Origin: Lysobacterales bacterium RIFOXYA1_FULL_69_10
GTDB taxonomy: Bacteria > Pseudomonadota > Gammaproteobacteria > Xanthomonadales > Xanthomonadaceae
Reading direction: 5' to 3'
DNA length: 46,413 nt
NCBI GenBank assembly: GCA_001830245.1
Contig: MIDV01000039.1
Location: forward strand, 1-46,413
Under the pieces are notes generated by a model. That model was given only the letters and a program-made list of their open reading frames with translations. It ran no database searches and had not been told where the DNA came from. The position numbers were made by a program, and so were the translations under genes. This document shows positions 8,876 through 19,248 of this stretch, in pieces (the stretch's first letter is position 1; each line of letters starts with the position of its first letter).

Positions 8876-9502
8876 TCAGCTGAACGGGCAGCCCGTTTTC
8901 GCCTTGAGTTCGTCCGCATCAACGCCGGGCGCCGTCTCGACCAGCACCAGCCCGCTGTCGGTCACGTCGAACACCGCCAGGTCGGTGATGATCCGGTCCA
9001 CCACGCCCACGCCGGTCAGCGGCAGCGTGCATTCGGGCAGGATCTTGTGGCTGCCGTCCTTCGCGGTGTGCTCCATCAGCACGACCACGCGCTTGACGCC
9101 GGCCACCAGGTCCATCGCGCCGCCCATGCCCTTGACCATCTTGCCCGGCACCATCCAGTTGGCGAGGTCGCCCTGGTCGGTCACCTGCATTGCACCGAGG
9201 ATCGCCAGGTCGATGTGGCCGCCGCGGATCATGGCGAACGAGTCGTGGCTGCCGAAGTAGCTGGCGCCCTTGCGCGCGGTCACCGTCTGCTTGCCGGCGT
9301 TGATCAGGTCGGCGTCGACCTCGTCCTCGGTGGGGAACGGGCCGATGCCCAGCAGGCCGTTCTCGCTCTGCAGCCAGACGTCCACGCCCTCGGGGATGTG
9401 GTTGGCCACCAGCGTCGGCAGGCCGATGCCGAGGTTCACGTAGGCACCGTCGGTCAGCTCGCGCGCGGCACGCTGCGCCATCTCGTCACGGGTCCAGGCC
9501 AT
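8876..9502 (-). CDS. scoB: 3-oxoacid CoA-transferase subunit B
   Basis: Beta subunit of succinyl-CoA:3-ketoacid (or acetate:acetoacetate) CoA-transferase, which activates acetoacetate for ketone-body use. The 208-residue protein contains [14 protein letters not shown] and the catalytic-glutamate motif [13 protein letters not shown] (E47). The C-terminal [12 protein letters not shown] segment is typical of ScoB/AtoA proteins. Its ATG shares one base with the scoA stop (TAATG), so the two subunits should be translationally coupled. Either CoA donor is possible from sequence alone; a SCOT-type enzyme is the usual assignment for this pair. Confidence 0.93.
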   Translation of the reverse strand: MAWTRDEMAQRAARELTDGAYVNLGIGLPTLVANHIPEGVDVWLQSENGLLGIGPFPTEDEVDADLINAGKQTVTARKGASYFGSHDSFAMIRGGHIDLAILGAMQVTDQGDLANWMVPGKMVKGMGGAMDLVAGVKRVVVLMEHTAKDGSHKILPECTLPLTGVGVVDRIITDLAVFDVTDSGLVLVETAPGVDADELKAKTGCPFS

Positions 9503-10248
9503 TACTTCGCTCCTCGCACGGTGCGCTGCTCGATGCGCTTCTCGGGGGTCGGGTTGTGCACGATGCGGTCGACGTAGATGCCGGGCAGGTGCACGTGGTC
9601 GGGGTCGATCTCGCCGACCTCCACCACCTCCTCGACCTCGGCCACGCACACCCTGCCGGCCATCGCGCAAGCCGGGTTGAAGTTGCGCGCGGTCTTTCGG
9701 AACACCAGGTTGCCGGCCTTGTCGGCCTTCCACGCCTTGACCAGGGAAACATCGGCGGTCAGCGCGGTCTCCAGCACGTAGTGCTTGCCGTCGAACTCGC
9801 GCGTTTCCTTGCCCTCGGCCACGACCGTGCCGTAGCCGGTGGCGGTGAAGAACGCCGGGATGCCGGCGCCGCCGGCGCGCAGCCGCTCGGCCAGCGTGCC
9901 CTGCGGGTTGAATTCCAGCTCCAGCTCGCCGGCCAGGAACTGCCGCTCGAACTCCTTGTTCTCGCCCACGTAGGACGAAATCATCTTGCGGATCTGGCGG
10001 GTCTCCAGCAGCAGGCCGAGGCCGAAGCCGTCCACGCCGGCGTTGTTGGAGATCGCGGTCAGGCCCTTGGCGCCGGAATCACGCAGCGCGGCGATCAGCG
10101 CCTCGGGGATGCCGCACAGGCCGAAGCCGCCGACGGCGAGCGTCAAGTTGTCGGCCACCAGACCCGCGAGCGCGGAAGCTGCATCAGCGTAGACCTTGCC
10201 GCGTTCGCCGACGGACTGACTTTTCCCTTTCGCGTCCATCTCACTCAT
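9502..10248 (-). CDS. scoA: 3-oxoacid CoA-transferase subunit A
   Basis: Alpha subunit partner of ScoB. The 248-residue product has the family CoA-binding pattern [15 protein letters not shown] and [16 protein letters not shown] followed by [17 protein letters not shown]. The ATG at 10248 is favoured over later in-frame ATGs because AGGAG lies 7 bp upstream. A longer open frame reaching 10371 has no family similarity at its N-terminus and was rejected. With scoB it forms a two-gene operon; an unrelated lipoprotein gene lies 49 bp upstream on the same strand. Confidence 0.93.
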   Translation of the reverse strand: MSEMDAKGKSQSVGERGKVYADAASALAGLVADNLTLAVGGFGLCGIPEALIAALRDSGAKGLTAISNNAGVDGFGLGLLLETRQIRKMISSYVGENKEFERQFLAGELELEFNPQGTLAERLRAGGAGIPAFFTATGYGTVVAEGKETREFDGKHYVLETALTADVSLVKAWKADKAGNLVFRKTARNFNPACAMAGRVCVAEVEEVVEVGEIDPDHVHLPGIYVDRIVHNPTPEKRIEQRTVRGAK

Positions 10249-10297
10249 ACCAACACTCCTCTCAAGGCAGGCGCAGGCGGGCGCCGGCGCGACCGGG

Positions 10298-10807
10298 TTA
10301 CTGCGCGGAAGTCTGCTCTGCAGCTGGCGACCTGGGCATTGGCCAATCGAGCAACACCCGGCCGACCCCATCCTCGTGGTAGGTCTTTCCCTCTCCCGGG
10401 GGCGTGACCGTCACGATCACCGTACCAACGCCCTTCTTCGCGTACTTGACGCGAATATTGTCGCCCTGCGAACTGCTCCGGTCGCGCTCGGCGAACCCTG
10501 CCGAAACCAGCGATCCATCGATCGATTCGAATACCGACTGCTGATCGCCTTCTAGATACTCAAGGCCGACGCGGCGGCGTGCTGGACGATCGGGACGCTC
10601 CAGCACCTCGTCATTGCGCAGGTGGTACCGAAAGCCGAGTTCAACGCCCTCAGGCAGTGGCTGCTCCAGCTGGCGTGCACGTGCAGGCCGATCGCCCCCC
10701 GCAGTTGCGGAATCCGTATTGGGTACTTGGACGGCGTCTGGTGCATCGCGCTCCCCGCAAGCTGCGACGAGCGTTACGAGGGCGACGGCAAGGAATGTCT
10801 TCTTCAT
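10298..10807 (-). CDS. Hypothetical lipoprotein
   Basis: The 169-residue product opens [17 protein letters not shown], a clear lipoprotein signal with the acylated cysteine at position 17. The mature part starts with a low-complexity, polar linker (about 18-50), then a compact region including [19 protein letters not shown] and [19 protein letters not shown] do not recognise a family. It lies between cysNC and scoA on the same strand, 41 bp after the cysNC stop, with no sign of a functional link to either. Coding quality looks normal for the region. Confidence 0.75.
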   Translation of the reverse strand: MKKTFLAVALVTLVAACGERDAPDAVQVPNTDSATAGGDRPARARQLEQPLPEGVELGFRYHLRNDEVLERPDRPARRRVGLEYLEGDQQSVFESIDGSLVSAGFAERDRSSSQGDNIRVKYAKKGVGTVIVTVTPPGEGKTYHEDGVGRVLLDWPMPRSPAAEQTSAQ

Positions 10808-10848
10808 GGGGGTACCCGCGGTTGATCTTGTCTGAAGATGGAGGAGGC

Positions 10849-12732
10849 TTATACGACGGCGTTCACGATGGCGGTCGCCAGTGCTTCCGGATCGTGGTTG
10901 ACCGTATCCAGCTCGATCTCGGCCGCCTCCGGCCGCTCGTAGTCTGAGTCGATGCCCGTGAAGTTCTTGATCTCGCCGGCGCGCGCCCTCGCATAGAGGC
11001 CCTTCACGTCACGCTTCTCGGCAACCTCGAGCGGAGTGTCCACGAAGACTTCTATGAACTCCCCATCGGCGAACATCTCCCGCGCCATTCGCCGCTCGGC
11101 GCGGAACGGGGATATGAAACTGACGAGGACGATCAGACCCGCATCGGCCATCAGCCTGGCGACCTCCGCCACGCGGCGGATGTTCTCGACCCGGTCTTCG
11201 TCAGTGAAGCCCAGATCCTTGTTCAGCCCGTGACGGACGTTGTCGCCGTCAAGTATGTAGGTGTGGTGGCCCATCGCCAGCAGCTTTTTCTCCACGAGGT
11301 TGGCGATGGTGGACTTGCCGGAGCCGGACAGGCCGGTGAACCAGACGCAGCGTGGCGTCTGGTGCTTGATCCGCGCGCGCGCAGCCTTGTCGACGTCGAC
11401 ATGCTGCCAGTGGATGTTGCCCGCCCGGCGCAGGGCGAAGTCCAGGGTGCCCGCCGCGACCGTGCCGTTGGTCTGCCGGTCGATGAGGATGAAGGCGCCG
11501 AGGTGGCGGTTGTCTGCATACGCTTCGAAGGCGACGGGCTGGTCCAGGTACAGGTTGACCTGCGCGACTTCGTTGAGCTCCAGATGCTTGGCTGCCAACT
11601 GATCCTGCGTATTGACGTTGACCTTGTGCTTGATCTCGGTGACCTGCGCACTGACGGTACGGCTGCCGATCTTCAGCCAGTAGGGCCGCCCCGGCAGCAG
11701 CGGTTGCTCGCCGAGCCACAGCATGTGGGCGGCGAACTGGTCTGCCACCTCCGACGGGTCGCGGGCGGCGGCAATGACGTCACCGCGGCTGGCATCCACC
11801 TCATCTTTCAGGGTGAGGGTGACGGCCTGGCCCTCGATCGCGTGGTCCAGGTCGCCATCGGCGGTGACGATGGCCGCGACCATCGAACGCTGGCCCGATG
11901 GCAGCACCGCCACCTCGTCGCCGAGCGACACGCTGCCGCCGACGATCGTGCCGGCGAATCCGCGGAAGTTCTGGTTCGGCCTGCACACCCACTGGACCGG
12001 CAGGCGGAATCCGCGGTCCCGGGAGGTCCGGGTGACCTCTACTGTTTCCAGGTGTTCAAGCAGGCTGGGGCCGTCGTACCACGGCGTGGCCTCGGACAGG
12101 CCCAGCATGTTGTCACCCCTGAGCGCCGACAGCGGGATGGCAGTGACATGCTCGATACCCAGCTGTCCGGCCAGTTCAGCGTAGCCGGCACTGATGGCGT
12201 CGAATACGGCCCGGTCATGGTTCACCAGATCCATCTTGTTGACCGCCAGCACCACGTGCTTGATGCCCAAGAGCGACACGATGTAGCTATGCCGGCGGGT
12301 CTGAGTGAGAAGGCCCTTGCGAGCGTCAACCAGCACGATCGCCAGGTCCGCGGTTGACGCGCCCGTGGCCATGTTGCGGGTGTACTGCTCGTGGCCGGGG
12401 CAGTCGGCGACGATGAACTTGCGCTTGTCGGTACCGAAAAAGCGGTAGGCCACGTCGATGGTGATGCCCTGTTCGCGCTCGGCGGCCAGGCCGTCCACCA
12501 GCAGTGCGAAGTCGATTTCGCCGTTCTGGGTGCCGTGCCGCTTGCTGTCGGACTCGAGCGCGGCCAACTGGTCGTCCAGCAACAGCTTGGTGTCATGCAG
12601 CAGCCGGCCGATGAGGGTGCTCTTGCCGTCATCGACGCTGCCACAGGTGATGAAGCGCAGAAGGCTCTTGGTTTCGTGCTGCTGCAGGTATGCGGCCACG
12701 GCCGCTCGCGCGCTGGTGCTCGTGGCGTCCAT
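10849..12732 (-). CDS. cysNC: Bifunctional sulfate adenylyltransferase subunit 1 / adenylylsulfate kinase
   Basis: Fusion of the GTPase subunit of ATP sulfurylase (CysN) with APS kinase (CysC), 627 residues, making PAPS from sulfate with CysD. The N-terminal GTPase shows [10 protein letters not shown] (about 31-40), the DCPGHEQ motif and NKMD. Beta-barrel domains follow. The C-terminal kinase begins near residue 457 with the P-loop [11 protein letters not shown], then [17 protein letters not shown] and [10 protein letters not shown]. The ATG shares one base with the cysD stop (TGATG). Such fusions are usual in xanthomonads and in rhizobial NodQ. No PAPS reductase gene is next to it in this window; a sulfotransferase gene is. 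Confidence 0.96.
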   Translation of the reverse strand: MDATSTSARAAVAAYLQQHETKSLLRFITCGSVDDGKSTLIGRLLHDTKLLLDDQLAALESDSKRHGTQNGEIDFALLVDGLAAEREQGITIDVAYRFFGTDKRKFIVADCPGHEQYTRNMATGASTADLAIVLVDARKGLLTQTRRHSYIVSLLGIKHVVLAVNKMDLVNHDRAVFDAISAGYAELAGQLGIEHVTAIPLSALRGDNMLGLSEATPWYDGPSLLEHLETVEVTRTSRDRGFRLPVQWVCRPNQNFRGFAGTIVGGSVSLGDEVAVLPSGQRSMVAAIVTADGDLDHAIEGQAVTLTLKDEVDASRGDVIAAARDPSEVADQFAAHMLWLGEQPLLPGRPYWLKIGSRTVSAQVTEIKHKVNVNTQDQLAAKHLELNEVAQVNLYLDQPVAFEAYADNRHLGAFILIDRQTNGTVAAGTLDFALRRAGNIHWQHVDVDKAARARIKHQTPRCVWFTGLSGSGKSTIANLVEKKLLAMGHHTYILDGDNVRHGLNKDLGFTDEDRVENIRRVAEVARLMADAGLIVLVSFISPFRAERRMAREMFADGEFIEVFVDTPLEVAEKRDVKGLYARARAGEIKNFTGIDSDYERPEAAEIELDTVNHDPEALATAIVNAVV

Positions 12733-13643
12733 CAGAAGTAGCCCTCCTGCTTCTTCTTTTCCATGGAGGCCGTGGGGTCCTGGTCGATTACGCGGCCCTG
12801 TCGTTCAGAGGTGGTGGACACCAGCATCTCGGCAATGATGGCCTCGAGGTTGTCGGCATCGGACTCGATCGCCCCGGTCAGCGGATAGCAGCCCAGGGTA
12901 CGGAACCGGACCTTCTTCATCTGCGGCTTCTCCCCTTTGCGGAGAGGCAGGCGCTCATCGTCGACCATGATCAGCGCGCCATCACGCTCGACGACCGGAC
13001 GCGGCTTGGCGAAGTACAGCGAGGGCACCGGTATGTTCTCGCGGAAGATGTAGAGCCACACGTCCAGCTCGGTCCAGTTGGAAATCGGGAACACCCGCAC
13101 CGACTCGCCCTTGTGGATCCGCGTGTTGTAGAGGTTCCACAGTTCGGGACGCTGGTTCTTGGGGTCCCACCGATGCTGGGCATTGCGGAAACTGAAGATC
13201 CGCTCCTTGGCCCGCGACTTCTCCTCGTCGCGGCGGGCACCACCGATGGCGGCATCGAAGCCCCACTTGTCCAGGGCCTGCTTCAGGGCCTGGGTCTTCA
13301 TCACGTCGGTATGAACCGTGGCGCCATGGCTGATCGGGCCGATCCCCTGCGCCAGGCCATCCGGGTTGGTGTGGGTGCGAAGCTCGACACCTGTTTCCTG
13401 CGCACGCTGGTCGCGGAACGCGATCATCTCGCCGAACTTCCAGCCCGTGTCCACGTGCAACATGGGAATCGGCGGGCGGGCGGGATAGAACGCCTTGACG
13501 AGCAGATGCAGCAGCACCGAGCTGTCCTTGCCCACGGAGTACATCATCACCGGGTTCTGGAACCCGGCGGCCACCTCGCGAAGGATATGGATGCTCTCGG
13601 CCTCGAGGCGGTCGAGGTGGGAAAGAGGGGGTAGATCCGACAT
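12732..13643 (-). CDS. cysD: Sulfate adenylyltransferase subunit 2
   Basis: Catalytic adenylylating subunit of ATP sulfurylase, joining sulfate and ATP to form APS in complex with CysN. The 303-residue length and ending ([10 protein letters not shown]) match CysD. The PP-loop motif is [15 protein letters not shown] (about 33-47), followed by [12 protein letters not shown] and [15 protein letters not shown]. It is the first gene of a cysD-cysNC pair and is divergent from the sulfotransferase gene across 187 bp. A possible -10 (TATTCT, minus strand near 13689-13684) lies in that gap, without a recognisable -35. Confidence 0.96.
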   Translation of the reverse strand: MSDLPPLSHLDRLEAESIHILREVAAGFQNPVMMYSVGKDSSVLLHLLVKAFYPARPPIPMLHVDTGWKFGEMIAFRDQRAQETGVELRTHTNPDGLAQGIGPISHGATVHTDVMKTQALKQALDKWGFDAAIGGARRDEEKSRAKERIFSFRNAQHRWDPKNQRPELWNLYNTRIHKGESVRVFPISNWTELDVWLYIFRENIPVPSLYFAKPRPVVERDGALIMVDDERLPLRKGEKPQMKKVRFRTLGCYPLTGAIESDADNLEAIIAEMLVSTTSERQGRVIDQDPTASMEKKKQEGYF

Positions 13644-13830
13644 GGGGCGCCCTGAAGTGCGGTCGACTCAACTTGACCGCCCAGAATACCGCGTGCCGCA
13701 GCGCTCGAACACATGCTTGAGATGCAGGCATGCCGCCCGGCGGTGACTTTTATTACAATCGCCGCCCGCTGCGGCCTTGCAGCCACACCAGGGACGGCCC
13801 GGCAGCCGTTGCCCCGCGAACGAGACCCCG

Positions 13831-14712
13831 ATGGACTGGACGCAGTCATTCACCCGATACGCCTCCGACCCGTTCTCCGGCTGGCCCGAGGATCGCCCCC
13901 TGCAGGCGCGCAAGCTTGCCGAGTCCTTGGGCCGCTACGCTGCAGCCCGCTCTATGCAGCCCGGTGCTGCAATCAGTGCGGTCATCGCGTCAGCACGCGA
14001 GAGGTCGGCACGGCCGGCGCCCACGCTGTTCCTCATCAACTGCGGCAGCTCCGGCTCCCACTGGGTCGAGGCCATGTTGGCGGCATTGGGGGGCGTGCAT
14101 GCATGCGGCGAGGTCTACCTGCCCCCGGGCATCGATCCTGGCGGATTCGAAACGCAGGACCGGGTGGCGTTCCTCGATGCCCTGCACCAGTTGCACATGG
14201 AACATCCCGCGCCCGTAGAACCGTCCGAGGTACTGATCAATTCGGCCCACAGCTGGGGGCCGCACGACGCGATGGGCGCGTCGGCCATTGCGGTCCTGCT
14301 CGTACGCGACCCCATCGACGTCGTGGCTTCACGGACATTCCGCAAACCGCGTCTGCGCCGCTATCTGACGCCCGACGCCAGCGATTCGGAATACCTCGAC
14401 CGCAACATTGCGTATGTCGAAAAGTTCTACCGCTCGGCCTTGCGCCGCAAGCCGCCGCACGTGGTCCGCTACGAGGATTTCACCTCGCAACCCGTTGAAA
14501 CGCTGGGCCGGCTTGCCACCCTGCTTTCCCGCACCCCGGATCGGGAACGGCTGGACGAGATCGCCCGGACCTACTCTGCCGCGGGCCAGCAGGACAGTGG
14601 CCGCCGCCTGAGCAACGTGTTCCAGGGGTCGCGCGGTACTGCCGACCCTGAGCTGCGTCAGACGCTGGCGATGCGACTCGCCGGGATTCGATCCGACCTC
14701 GGCTACGGGTAG
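13831..14712 (+). CDS. PAPS-dependent sulfotransferase-family protein
   Basis: Predicted to transfer sulfate from PAPS to an acceptor. The 293-residue protein has a 5'-phosphosulfate-binding loop, LINCGSSGSHWVEAML (about 68-83), and a 3'-phosphate-binding motif, LLVRDPIDVVASR (about 163-175), in the spacing usual for the fold. VVRYEDFTSQP further on is also typical. The start at 13831 precedes MDWTQSF; a longer frame from 13777 lacks support. It is divergent from cysD/cysNC, which make its cofactor, and lies just left of etfB and the polysaccharide locus. The acceptor (glycan, lipid, peptide or metabolite) cannot be read from sequence. A possible -10, TACAAT, sits at 13754-13759. Confidence 0.8.
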   Translation: MDWTQSFTRYASDPFSGWPEDRPLQARKLAESLGRYAAARSMQPGAAISAVIASARERSARPAPTLFLINCGSSGSHWVEAMLAALGGVHACGEVYLPPGIDPGGFETQDRVAFLDALHQLHMEHPAPVEPSEVLINSAHSWGPHDAMGASAIAVLLVRDPIDVVASRTFRKPRLRRYLTPDASDSEYLDRNIAYVEKFYRSALRRKPPHVVRYEDFTSQPVETLGRLATLLSRTPDRERLDEIARTYSAAGQQDSGRRLSNVFQGSRGTADPELRQTLAMRLAGIRSDLGYG

Positions 14713-14753
14713 ACGCCAGGCTCCCCACGAATGCCCGGCGTGCCGGTCCCGGT

Positions 14754-14759
14754 TAGAAT
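14754..14759 (+). promoter_or_regulatory. Possible -10 box (TAGAAT) upstream of etfB
   Basis: The sequence GGTTAGAATTGG lies 80 bp upstream of the etfB start in a 126-bp gap. The same TTAGAAT core occurs upstream of metB and of the cystathionine beta-synthase gene. No TTGACA-like -35 is visible at 16-18 bp. If active, this promoter could drive etfBA and the plus-strand half of the polysaccharide locus. Confidence 0.35.
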
Positions 14760-14838
14760 TGGCGCTTTCCATTCCCGCGCAATGCATGCCCGTGGCCGCG
14801 TTGCACAAATCCAGAACTGCTGAAGGAACCCCCGCACG

Positions 14839-15585
14839 ATGAAGATCCTCGTCGGCTACAAGCGCGTGGTGGACTACAACGTCCGCATCCAGGTCAAGCC
14901 GGACGGCTCCGGCGTGGTCACCGACGGCGTGAAGCTGTCGGCCAACCCGTTCGACGAGATCGCGCTGGAAGAGGCGCTGCGGCTGCGTGACAAGGGCATC
15001 GCCACCGAGGTCGTGGTCGCCACCATCGCCCCGGCCGACGCCCAGGCCCACCTGCGCAACGGCCTGGCCATGGGTGCCAACCGCGCCATCCACGTGGTCG
15101 CCGACAAGCCGATCCAGTCGCTGACCGCGGCGCGCACGTTCCTGAAGCTGATCGAGAAGGAGCAGCCGGACCTGGTGATCCTGGGCAAGCAGGCCATCGA
15201 CGACGACGCCAGCCAGACCGGCCAGATGCTGGCCACGCTGTGGGGCCGTCCGCAGGCGACGTTCGCGTCCAAGGTGGAAGTGGCCGACGGCAAGGCGACC
15301 GTGACCCGCGAGGTCGACGCCGGGCTGGAAACGCTCGAGGTCGACCTGCCCGCCGTGGTCACCACCGACCTGCGCCTGAACGAGCCGCGCTTCATCAAGC
15401 TGCCCGACATCATGAAGGCCAAGAGCAAGCCGCTCGAGACCATCGCCTTTGATGAGCTGGGCGTGGACGTGGGCGACACCCTCAAGACGCTCTCGCACGC
15501 CGCCCCGCCCAAGCGTGGCAAGGGCGTGATGGTGAAGGACGCCGCCGAACTGGTGGCCGCGCTCAAGCAGAAGGGACTGCTCTGA
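14839..15585 (+). CDS. etfB: Electron transfer flavoprotein beta subunit
   Basis: Small subunit of ETF, which collects electrons from acyl-CoA and related dehydrogenases. The 248-residue length is standard. MKILVGYKRVVDYNVRIQVK opens the protein, and the conserved LGKQAIDDDASQTGQMLA and LPAVVTTDLRLNEPRFIKLP segments are present. A GAAGGAA ribosome-binding site lies at 14822-14828. It is followed 97 bp later by etfA. In xanthomonads this pair marks the left border of the variable LPS locus. Confidence 0.96.
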   Translation: MKILVGYKRVVDYNVRIQVKPDGSGVVTDGVKLSANPFDEIALEEALRLRDKGIATEVVVATIAPADAQAHLRNGLAMGANRAIHVVADKPIQSLTAARTFLKLIEKEQPDLVILGKQAIDDDASQTGQMLATLWGRPQATFASKVEVADGKATVTREVDAGLETLEVDLPAVVTTDLRLNEPRFIKLPDIMKAKSKPLETIAFDELGVDVGDTLKTLSHAAPPKRGKGVMVKDAAELVAALKQKGLL

Positions 15586-15640
15586 CGCCGGCACATCGTC
15601 CAACGATGCGCGCGTAGCAGCCCTTACCCACCGCCATTCG

Positions 15641-15660
15641 ATTCCCGCAGCAGCGGGAAT
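15641..15660. repeat. REP-like palindrome between etfB and etfA
   Basis: ATTCCCGC (15641-15648) and GCGGGAAT (15653-15660) form a perfect 8-bp stem with a 4-nt loop, followed by GACGG. The sequence resembles the dispersed CATTCCCGC...GCGGGAATGACG palindromes common in proteobacterial intergenic regions. It lies 23 bp before the etfA start inside the operon. Confidence 0.55.
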
Positions 15661-15682
15661 GACGGAACAGGAACCACCCGCC

Positions 15683-16624
15683 ATGTCCAAAGTCCTCATC
15701 ATCGCCGAGCACCTCAACGGCCAGCTCAACGGCTCCACCGCCAAGTGCGTGACCGCCGCGCAGGCGCTGTCGCCGGAGACCATCGACGTGGTCGTGCTGG
15801 CCGCCGACCCGGCCGACGTCGCCTCGCAGGCCGCAAAGCTGGACGGCGTGGCCCGCGTGATTGCCGTGGCCAACCCCGCCAACGAGCACGCCATCGCCCA
15901 GGTGCTGGCGCCGCAGGTGGCCAAGCTGGCCGACGGCTACAGCCACGTGTTCGGCCCCTCCACCACGTTCGGCAAGGACCTGATGCCCTGCGTCGCCGCG
16001 CTGCTGGGCGTGGCCCAGGTATCGGACGTGATGGCCGTCGAGGGCAGCCACACCTTCAAGCGCCCGATCTATGCCGGCAACGCCATCGTCACCGTCGAGG
16101 CGCCGGCCGACCACACCGTCGTCGCCACCGTGCGCACCGCGTCGTGGTCCGAGGCCGGCCAGGGCGGCAGCGCCGCGGTCGAGAACGCCTCGGTCGATGC
16201 CGAGCTGCCGACGCACACCCGGTTCATCGGCCTGGCGGCAGGTGAGTCCGACCGCCCCGACCTGCAGAGCGCCAAGCGTGTCGTTTCTGGCGGCCGCGGC
16301 GTCGGTTCGGCCGAGAACTTCAAGATCATCTACGACTTCGCCGACAGGATCGGCGCCGCCGTGGGCGCCTCGCGCGCCGCGGTTGATGCAGGCTACGTGC
16401 CGAACGAGATGCAGGTCGGCCAGACCGGCAAGATCATCGCCCCGGAGCTCTACATCGCCGTCGGCATCTCCGGCGCGATCCAGCACCTGACGGGCATCAA
16501 GGACGCCGGCACCATCGTGGCGATCAACAAGGACGCGGACTCGGCCATCTTCGAAATCGCCGACATCGGCCTGGTGGGCGACCTGTTCAAGGTGCTGCCG
16601 GAGCTTGAAGCGGCACTGGGCTGA
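15683..16624 (+). CDS. etfA: Electron transfer flavoprotein alpha subunit
   Basis: FAD-binding subunit of ETF; 313 residues from the ATG at 15683 (an upstream GTG/ATG at 15659 would only add residues from the palindrome region). The C-terminal FAD domain signature is clear: VSGGRGVGSAENF, GAAVGASRAAVDAGYVP, QVGQTGKIIAPELYIAVGIS and QHLTGIKDAGTIVAINKD. ETF formed with EtfB should donate electrons to the ETF-QO encoded at 4.7-6.3 kb. The following wecB gene begins only 6 bp after the stop, so the polysaccharide genes appear to be hooked onto this operon. Confidence 0.96.
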   Translation: MSKVLIIAEHLNGQLNGSTAKCVTAAQALSPETIDVVVLAADPADVASQAAKLDGVARVIAVANPANEHAIAQVLAPQVAKLADGYSHVFGPSTTFGKDLMPCVAALLGVAQVSDVMAVEGSHTFKRPIYAGNAIVTVEAPADHTVVATVRTASWSEAGQGGSAAVENASVDAELPTHTRFIGLAAGESDRPDLQSAKRVVSGGRGVGSAENFKIIYDFADRIGAAVGASRAAVDAGYVPNEMQVGQTGKIIAPELYIAVGISGAIQHLTGIKDAGTIVAINKDADSAIFEIADIGLVGDLFKVLPELEAALG

Positions 16625-16630
16625 CCCGGG

Positions 16631-17806
16631 GTGCAGGGCGTGGACAAGAAGGTGATGGTGGTTTTCGGCACCCGGCCGGAAGCCATCAAGATGGCGCCGG
16701 TAGTGACGGCGCTCCAGGCGATGGATGGGGTCGAGACGCTTGTCGCGGTCACCGCCCAGCACCGGCAGATGCTGGATCAGGTCTTGGACCTGTTCGACAT
16801 CTCGCCCGATGACGACCTGGATGTAATGGAGCCCGGACAGACACTCCCAGGCGCCTTTTCCAAGATCCTCCTCGGAATGGGCCGCGTGCTCGAGTCCAGG
16901 CGCCCGGACCTGGTGCTGGTCCACGGCGATACCAGCACGACACTGGCCACCGCCCTCGCGGCGTTCTACGCAAAGGTGCCCGTGGGCCACGTCGAGGCCG
17001 GTCTGCGCACCGGCAACATGCAGGCACCGTGGCCCGAGGAAGCGAATCGGCGTTTGACCGCTCCGCTGACCTCGCTCCATTTCGCACCGACCACCCGGTC
17101 CCGCGACAACCTGCTTGCCGAGGGCATGCACGGTGAACATGTGCATGTCACCGGCAACACCGTTATCGATGCCCTGCTTGCGGTGGCGGCGCGGATCAAA
17201 TCGGACGACCAACTCAAGAAATCCCTCGCCGCGAAGTTCCCCTTCATCGACGGGTCGAAGCGACTTGTTCTCGTGACCGGACATCGCCGCGAAAACTTCG
17301 GAGACGGCTTCGAACAGATGTGCGCGGCCCTTGCCGACCTTGCGGATCGCGGGGACGTGCAGGTGGTCTACCCCGTGCACCTCAATCCCAACGTCCAGGA
17401 GCCGGTCAATCGCATCCTGGGCAACCGGCCGGGCATCGTCCTCATCGAGCCGCAGGAGTACCTGCCCTTAGTCTATCTGATGACGCGCTCGCACCTGATC
17501 CTTACCGACTCGGGAGGCGTGCAGGAAGAGGCGCCTTCGCTGGGCAAGCCGGTGCTGGTGATGCGCGAGACGACCGAGCGCCCCGAAGCCGTAGAGGCCG
17601 GTACCGTCCGCCTTGTCGGCACCAACCGGGACAGGATCGTCGCGGAAACCGGGCGCCTGCTGGACGACCCTGATGCGTACGACGCCATGTCGCGAGCGCA
17701 CAATCCTTACGGCGACGGCCATGCCGCGTCGCGTATTGCCGCCTTGATTGCCGGACGCAACGATGTCGCTCCGTTCGTGACGCCACAGACAGAGGCCGTG
17801 CCATGA
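16631..17806 (+). CDS. wecB: UDP-N-acetylglucosamine 2-epimerase (non-hydrolysing)
   Basis: Converts UDP-GlcNAc to UDP-ManNAc, the precursor that WecC (39.1-40.4 kb) oxidises to UDP-ManNAcA. The product is 391 residues if it starts at GTG 16631; GTG 16640 and ATG 16655 are alternatives, and no strong ribosome-binding site decides. Family motifs are [49 protein letters not shown] and [18 protein letters not shown]. It is the first gene of the plus-strand glycan train. Its stop overlaps manC (ATGA). Confidence 0.94.
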   Translation: MQGVDKKVMVVFGTRPEAIKMAPVVTALQAMDGVETLVAVTAQHRQMLDQVLDLFDISPDDDLDVMEPGQTLPGAFSKILLGMGRVLESRRPDLVLVHGDTSTTLATALAAFYAKVPVGHVEAGLRTGNMQAPWPEEANRRLTAPLTSLHFAPTTRSRDNLLAEGMHGEHVHVTGNTVIDALLAVAARIKSDDQLKKSLAAKFPFIDGSKRLVLVTGHRRENFGDGFEQMCAALADLADRGDVQVVYPVHLNPNVQEPVNRILGNRPGIVLIEPQEYLPLVYLMTRSHLILTDSGGVQEEAPSLGKPVLVMRETTERPEAVEAGTVRLVGTNRDRIVAETGRLLDDPDAYDAMSRAHNPYGDGHAASRIAALIAGRNDVAPFVTPQTEAVP

Positions 17807-19215
17807 CCGTCATCCAGCCCGTGATCCTGTCAGGCGGCTCCGGCACCCGGCTCTGGCCGTTGTCGCGCTCCGCGCATCCGAAACAGTTCCTGCCCCTCGA
17901 CGGCGACCGGTCGATGCTCCAGGACACCTGGGGTCGCGTTGCACCGATCGCGGGTGCCCCGGCGCTCGTGGTGGCAAACGAAGAGCACCGGTTCATGGTC
18001 GCCGAACAGCTGCGCCAGACGGGCTGCGGGGATGCCACCATCCTGTTGGAGCCGGTGGGTCGCAACACGGCCCCTGCGATCGCGGTCGCAGCGCTCGAGG
18101 CCCAGGCCAGCGGCCAAGACCCGCTCCTGCTGGTATTGCCCTCCGACCATCTCGTCCGGGATGAGGCCGCCTTCCGGGAAGCGGTCGTTACGGCGGCAAC
18201 TGCCGCCGAAGCAGGGCACCTGGTCACCTTCGGGATCGTTCCGACCGGGCCGGAAACCGGCTACGGCTATATCAGGGCGGGCGAGGGAACGGACACTGCG
18301 AGGCCCGTCGCGTCGTTCGTCGAGAAGCCCGACCATGAAACGGCGGCTAGCTATGTAGCATCCGGCCAGTACTACTGGAACAGCGGGATGTTCATGTTCC
18401 GCGCGTCGCGCTACATCGCCGAACTCCAACGCAGCCAGCCGGACATGGTCGCCGCCGCCCGCACGGCCCTGGAACGCGCACGCCGCGACGCTGACTTCGT
18501 GCGTCTCGACCCCGAGGCCTTCGCTGCATCGCCGTCCGATTCGATCGACTACGCGGTCATGGAGAAGACGGCGGACGCGGTGGTGGTCCCGATGGCGGCC
18601 GGCTGGAACGATGTCGGCTCCTGGGCCGCCCTTTGGCAGATCGCCGAGCAGGACGGCGATGGCAACGCCCACCACGGCGATGTCCTTGCCAGCGACTGCC
18701 GCAACTCGCTGGCGTGGGCCGACGGCCGCCTGGTCGCGCTGCTGGGGCTGGACGATGTCATCGTCGTCGACACGGCCGATGCACTCCTGGTCGCCCACAG
18801 GACCAAGGCCCAGGGCGTCAAGGACATCGTCGAGGCGCTCAAGCGGGCCGGACGCCCTGAAGCCAGTTGGCACCGGAAGGTGTACCGGCCCTGGGGCGCC
18901 TACGACTCCATCGACCTGGGCGAGCGCTTCCAGGTCAAGCGCATCACCGTCAAGCCCGGAGCGACACTCAGCCTGCAGATGCACCACCATCGCGCCGAGC
19001 ACTGGATCGTCGTCAGCGGCACGGCCCGGGTCACGCGCGGCGAGGACACGTTCCTGCTGACCGAGAACCAGAGCACCTACATCCCGATTGGGGTCACGCA
19101 CCGGCTTGAAAATCCCGGACAGCTTCCGCTCGAGCTCATCGAAGTGCAGTCGGGCAGCTACCTGGGTGAAGACGACATCGTCCGCTTCGACGACGTCTAC
19201 GGCCGTACCGGCTGA
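17803..19215 (+). CDS. manC: Mannose-1-phosphate guanylyltransferase / mannose-6-phosphate isomerase
   Basis: Bifunctional type II enzyme (called XanB in xanthomonads) producing GDP-mannose. The 470-residue length is typical. The N-terminal nucleotidyltransferase has [15 protein letters not shown] and HPKQFLPL at the start and VLPSDHLV and [10 protein letters not shown] later. The C-terminal cupin-type isomerase has [20 protein letters not shown] and [18 protein letters not shown]. No phosphomannomutase or GDP-mannose-modifying gene is in the window, so mannose or an elsewhere-made GDP-sugar is the likely product. It overlaps wecB by 4 bp and is followed by a GT2 gene 33 bp on. Confidence 0.95.
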   Translation: MTVIQPVILSGGSGTRLWPLSRSAHPKQFLPLDGDRSMLQDTWGRVAPIAGAPALVVANEEHRFMVAEQLRQTGCGDATILLEPVGRNTAPAIAVAALEAQASGQDPLLLVLPSDHLVRDEAAFREAVVTAATAAEAGHLVTFGIVPTGPETGYGYIRAGEGTDTARPVASFVEKPDHETAASYVASGQYYWNSGMFMFRASRYIAELQRSQPDMVAAARTALERARRDADFVRLDPEAFAASPSDSIDYAVMEKTADAVVVPMAAGWNDVGSWAALWQIAEQDGDGNAHHGDVLASDCRNSLAWADGRLVALLGLDDVIVVDTADALLVAHRTKAQGVKDIVEALKRAGRPEASWHRKVYRPWGAYDSIDLGERFQVKRITVKPGATLSLQMHHHRAEHWIVVSGTARVTRGEDTFLLTENQSTYIPIGVTHRLENPGQLPLELIEVQSGSYLGEDDIVRFDDVYGRTG

Positions 19216-19248
19216 CCCGTCACACGCAAGCAACAACAGGAGAAAGCA

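Noticed and set aside
12690-13634. Plus-strand frame opposite cysD
   Set aside because: No motif; cysD on the minus strand has full family motifs and length.
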